Positions 56,243-59,240 of a stretch of 59,240 nt of DNA are shown here, in pieces (the stretch's first letter is position 1; every line of letters begins with the position of its first letter). Both the position numbers and the translations under genes were made by a program. The notes under the pieces were generated by a model, which saw only the letters and a list, made by a program, of their open reading frames with translations, made no database searches and was not told the DNA's origin. Source of the DNA: Fen-549 sp964636655 (GTDB lineage: Bacteria; Actinomycetota; Thermoleophilia; Gaiellales; Gaiellaceae); the NCBI GenBank assembly GCA_964636655.1, contig CAZWTK010000012.1, positions 1 to 59,240 of the forward strand. Direction: 5' to 3'.

Positions 56243-57139
56243 ATGACTGCGCTCAAGATCGTCTCTCGACCAAAGCTCAAGCATCCGGTTCTCATCATCG
56301 CCTTTCAGGGCTGGAACGACGGCGGCCAGGGTGCAACCCTTGCCGCGGGATACTTGGCCCGTCTTTGGAACGCCACTCGCTTCGCCGAGATCGATCCGGA
56401 GGAGTTCTTCGATTTCCAGGCCACCCGCCCGCAGGTCTCGCTCATCGACGGTGAGTCTCGCGAGCTCACCTGGCCGGAGAACGCCTTCTTCCACGCTCGC
56501 CCCGATGGTTGGGACCACGACATCGTTCTGCTCATCGGTGTCGAGCCGAACCTGCGCTGGCGGTCCTTCACGGAGCTAGTCGTGGGACTTGCGCGCGATC
56601 TCGGCGTGGAGCGAGTAATCACTCTGGGCTCGCTTCTCGCCGACGTGCCTCATACTCGTCCGGCCCCTATCACCGCGAGCGGAGACGATAGCGACTCGAT
56701 CGATCAGCTCGATGTTGATGCCTCTCGATACGAGGGGCCAACGGGAATCGTGGGCGTGATTCAGGATGCTTGCCGACGAGCGGCGATGAAGACCGTCAGC
56801 TTCTGGGCGGCGGTACCGCATTACGTGTCGCTCACCCCCAGCCCGCGAGCGGCCCTCGCGCTTTGCGAGCGTGTCGACCAGCTCCTGGGGACGGAGCTCG
56901 ACCTGGAGGAGCTCGAGCAGGCCGTGGACAGCTACACCGAGAGCGTCAGCGAGGCCGTGGCGGGCGACGAGGAGACGACGTCTTACATCGAAGCGCTCGA
57001 GCGCCAGAGCGACTCAGGCGAGTCGCCCGAGGGATACGAGCCGGATATTCCGAGTGGCGAGTCGTTGGCCGCAGAGCTGGCCAAGTTCTTGCGCGATCGC
57101 GAGAACAACGACGACGACTCCGGTTCTTTCGCCGGCTAA
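56243..57139 (+). CDS. PAC2 family protein
   Basis: A 298-residue protein of the PAC2 (proteasome assembly chaperone 2) superfamily, common in actinobacteria, where its role is not settled. The family pattern is seen in PVLIIAFQGWNDGGQGATLAAGYL, the DFQATRPQV segment, DIVLLIGVEPNLRWRSFTELV, ITLGSLLADVPHTRP and AAVPHYVSLTPSPRAALALCERV. The C-terminal 90 residues are acidic and probably helical or disordered. No proteasome genes are visible in the window. It is convergent with the helicase gene. Confidence 0.88.
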   Translation: MTALKIVSRPKLKHPVLIIAFQGWNDGGQGATLAAGYLARLWNATRFAEIDPEEFFDFQATRPQVSLIDGESRELTWPENAFFHARPDGWDHDIVLLIGVEPNLRWRSFTELVVGLARDLGVERVITLGSLLADVPHTRPAPITASGDDSDSIDQLDVDASRYEGPTGIVGVIQDACRRAAMKTVSFWAAVPHYVSLTPSPRAALALCERVDQLLGTELDLEELEQAVDSYTESVSEAVAGDEETTSYIEALERQSDSGESPEGYEPDIPSGESLAAELAKFLRDRENNDDDSGSFAG

Positions 57140-57182
57140 CGCTGCCGGCGCATCGGCGAGTCCGAAGGAGCCCCTTCGATAG

Positions 57183-59240
57183 CTACGAGCCGCTTCCCGG
57201 AAGCGGAGTCACGCTCGATTTTTCCGGCCCGCCGTCCGCCGCCGCCTTGACGGCCGAGATGCCCTTCGGCTGGCTCTCGCCGGGGCCGGCCGGCGCACCC
57301 TGCCGCAGCGGCGCATCCGGGCCGTCCGTCTTGGTCGCCTTCGCTTTCGCGTTATCGCCCTTGCTCTGCTGAGCCGTTGCCGTCCGCCGCTTTCTCCGTC
57401 GCCTTCGACGTGACGACTGGAGCTTGGGTGCCGGTAAATTCTCCGCCAGCGCCGCCGCGATCGCATCGCAGCCGGCCAGTCGCTCACGCGCCGCTTCGAT
57501 CAGTTGAGTTGCCCGCGGCGTATAGCCTTCGGCCGAGGCAAGCAAGGCCGCTCCCACATGCAGCGGCTGTTCGCGAGCCACGTTGACCAGCCGGGCGACG
57601 TTCTCTTCGTGGCGTCGTCCACGCGAGTTGGCCACGGCACCGAGCAGGCGCTTGGCATCGGCGAAGTCGGCGCTGGCCTTACGATCCTGAGCCTTGCGGC
57701 TTGCCCGCGCCAACCGCCAGAGCCAGCGAACGAGAATCTGCTCGGGCGCGACCGCCTTGCCCTCGGCGAGAGCCCGTAGAAGCACGCGGATTCCCTGCAA
57801 GCGCTCCTTCTCCCAGGTGGGGGCCTGAGTGACGAGCGTGACCAGATCGTCGTAGTCGGCCCGTTCCACCGGCGTGGCGACTCGATCGACGAGCGCCATC
57901 AAACGGAGACGGCGATTCGGGTTCTCGGCGGCGCAGGTGAAGAGAAACTGTTCGAGTGCCACCTTGCTGGTATTGCCTTCGATCAGCTTGCGCACGAACT
58001 CTGCTCGCTCCTCGAAGCGAATACTGCGCCCGGCGATCATCGCCCAGAAGCGCTGTTCGTCGGTGTCGAGGTACTTCGGATCGATCCGCTGCCACTCGCG
58101 CGCGATCACCGCCAGACGCCGCTTCACGTCTGGCGTCACCGGAACCAGCCAGGGCGCCGGAGCGAGGCGGCGGCGCGCCCGGCGCTGCATTCGCCGCCTG
58201 GGCGCCGGAGTCACGCGGGCTCCTTCGCGGTAGAAGTCCGCGCCTAGCAGGGAGTGGAGCGATATCACCTTTTCGCTGTGCGTAGAGGATTTGGGAACAA
58301 AGTCGACGACGACGCCGGCCTCCTTGCGCGGATGCGTACGCATGATGCGGCCGATTCTCTGCTGGTAGACGCGCCGGGAAGCCGTCGGAGCCAGGTGCAT
58401 GCAGATCGTGGCACGAGGCGAGTTCCAACCCTCGGCCAGAAGCTGAGCGTTGATGAGCACGTTGATCTCGCCGCGCTCGTAGGCGGCCAGCGTCTCGGCC
58501 AGCTTCACCGGCGGCGTGCGACCGCTGACGGCCTCGGCCTTGAGACCAGCAGCCCGAAACTCCTGGGCCAGGTTGTAGGCGTGATCGACCCCCGCGGCGT
58601 AGACGATGCCGGGCGTGTCGTCGAAGCGATCGCGGTAGAGACTCGCGGCCGCCTGATTCAGCGCCGTGTGGTCGAGGACCTGCGCCAGGGCCCGCTCGTC
58701 GAAGTCGCCGCCGACGATCGGAACGGAGTGAATCGCCGCCACGGGCGGAACGCGCAGGCAACGAAGCGGCGCGATCAGGCCGCGGCGAGCAGCGTCCTGC
58801 AAGGGTAGATCGTCCACCGAGGCGGGAAAGACATCCGACACCTGCTTGGCGATGAGTTGCTCGGTGGCGGTCATGCCGATGAAGACCGGGTCCGGGAAAG
58901 CGCGAATGGCCGCGCTCGTCTTCTCGCCCAGCGCGGTGTGCGCCTCGTCGCAGATCACCAGCTGATAGGCGGTCGGCTCGACCTCGGCGTGGTGGCGGGC
59001 GAACCAGGCATATGTCTGGATAGTGATCGGGTTCGGTTTGCGAACGCGGTGCCCGCGCAGGATCACATCCGAGAAGCGCTTGGCGTAGCCGGTCTCAGTG
59101 AGATCGTGGCGGAACTGGCTCACGAGCAGGCGCCGGTGGGTGAGAATGAGCACACCAACTGTTCGCGCCGCCTCGACGAAGCCGGCCGCCGCGATCGTCT
59201 TGCCCGAGGCGGTCGGATGGCGGAAGCGGAAACGCCTGAC
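57183..59240 (-). CDS. Superfamily 2 DEAD/DEAH-type helicase (5' end outside window)
   Basis: The frame is open through the right edge, so the N-terminus is missing; 685 residues are visible. Motif I reads HPTASGKT within 10 residues of the edge, motif II is CDEAH, motif III GMTATE, motif V region LLAEGWNSPRA and motif VI QQRIGRIMRTHPR. This resembles the restriction/UvrB-like SF2 helicases that act on double-stranded nucleic acid. After the helicase core (to about residue 320) comes a helical domain of about 250 residues with no family I can name, and the last 85 residues are a low-complexity tail with a run of Arg/Lys (SSRRRRRRKRR) then Ala/Pro/Gly/Lys-rich sequence. The role, DNA repair or RNA, is open. 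Confidence 0.82.
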   Translation of the reverse strand, partial: VRRFRFRHPTASGKTIAAAGFVEAARTVGVLILTHRRLLVSQFRHDLTETGYAKRFSDVILRGHRVRKPNPITIQTYAWFARHHAEVEPTAYQLVICDEAHTALGEKTSAAIRAFPDPVFIGMTATEQLIAKQVSDVFPASVDDLPLQDAARRGLIAPLRCLRVPPVAAIHSVPIVGGDFDERALAQVLDHTALNQAAASLYRDRFDDTPGIVYAAGVDHAYNLAQEFRAAGLKAEAVSGRTPPVKLAETLAAYERGEINVLINAQLLAEGWNSPRATICMHLAPTASRRVYQQRIGRIMRTHPRKEAGVVVDFVPKSSTHSEKVISLHSLLGADFYREGARVTPAPRRRMQRRARRRLAPAPWLVPVTPDVKRRLAVIAREWQRIDPKYLDTDEQRFWAMIAGRSIRFEERAEFVRKLIEGNTSKVALEQFLFTCAAENPNRRLRLMALVDRVATPVERADYDDLVTLVTQAPTWEKERLQGIRVLLRALAEGKAVAPEQILVRWLWRLARASRKAQDRKASADFADAKRLLGAVANSRGRRHEENVARLVNVAREQPLHVGAALLASAEGYTPRATQLIEAARERLAGCDAIAAALAENLPAPKLQSSRRRRRRKRRTATAQQSKGDNAKAKATKTDGPDAPLRQGAPAGPGESQPKGISAVKAAADGGPEKSSVTPLPGSGS

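Noticed and set aside
1..59240. CRISPR array, rRNA operon, prophage or replication origin
   Set aside because: No regularly spaced repeats with unique spacers, rRNA segments, phage genes or DnaA-box clusters were seen.

Overview
The window looks like a piece of a draft chromosome from a high-GC actinobacterium, most plausibly class Thermoleophilia (Solirubrobacterales/Gaiellales). The evidence is the strong GC bias, repeated Ig-like domains of the type common in that group, tRNAs without encoded CCA, an F420/NADP-type oxidoreductase, a SigR/RsrA-type redox sigma pair with a matching promoter, a cydABDC operon, and many promoters with a TANNNT box only 6-7 bases before the start codon (leaderless mRNAs). 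A run of 100 Ns shows it is a scaffold. No transposase, integrase, phage or CRISPR signal was found, so this is ordinary chromosome rather than an island.

Layout, left to right. 1-3.5 kb: a secreted LamG plus six-Ig-repeat surface protein, cut by the left edge. 3.7-7.7 kb: tRNA-Met, an aldo/keto reductase, a repeat-rich gap region, a membrane-anchored unknown and an orphan GltD-like flavoprotein. 7.9-12.7 kb: an osmoprotectant ABC transporter operon (ATPase, two permeases, lipoprotein) ending in a disulfide oxidoreductase. 12.7-15.9 kb: dCMP deaminase, F420-NADP oxidoreductase-like, SGNH hydrolase and a LacI regulator. 16-20.2 kb: a possible structured RNA, a secreted basic protein, tRNA-Arg with a partial duplicate of its 5' end, a YcaQ-type winged-helix protein, YihY and a family 2 glycosyltransferase. 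20.3-26 kb: cytochrome bd oxidase and its assembly transporter (cydABDC). 26-38 kb: two hybrid histidine kinases around PhzF, a PfkB-type kinase, a TPP-riboswitch-controlled NCS1 transporter, LysE and aconitase. 38.4-48.5 kb: HtrA protease, cyclase, SigR/RsrA, a RodZ/LytR_C-like protein, lytic transglycosylase, amidohydrolase, M16 peptidase, a GGDEF/HD-GYP c-di-GMP protein and ClpS. 48.8-53.8 kb: glutamine-dependent NAD synthetase and two tandem DHA2 exporters. 54-56 kb: the most unusual locus. 56.2 kb to the end: a PAC2 protein and an SF2 helicase cut by the right edge.

The 54-56 kb locus has three parts arranged around one intergenic region. On the minus strand a near-consensus promoter (TTGACT-N17-TATAGT) drives a roughly 200-nt, multi-hairpin RNA that ends in an intrinsic terminator and encodes no recognisable protein. 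On the plus strand is an XRE-type regulator with a long TPR domain. Sixteen bases after its stop, behind a strong ribosome binding site, is a 61-residue secreted peptide. Between the RNA promoter and the regulator lie two sets of iterated direct repeats that look like operators. This is the organisation of an RRNPP-type peptide-sensing system, here apparently in an actinobacterium and coupled to a structured RNA. Function is inferred from layout only.

Other notable signals are a three-copy dispersed intergenic repeat family, a 65-bp tandem duplication covering the start of the cyclase gene, and a 55-bp exact overlap on both sides of the N run that suggests the gap is an assembly artefact.
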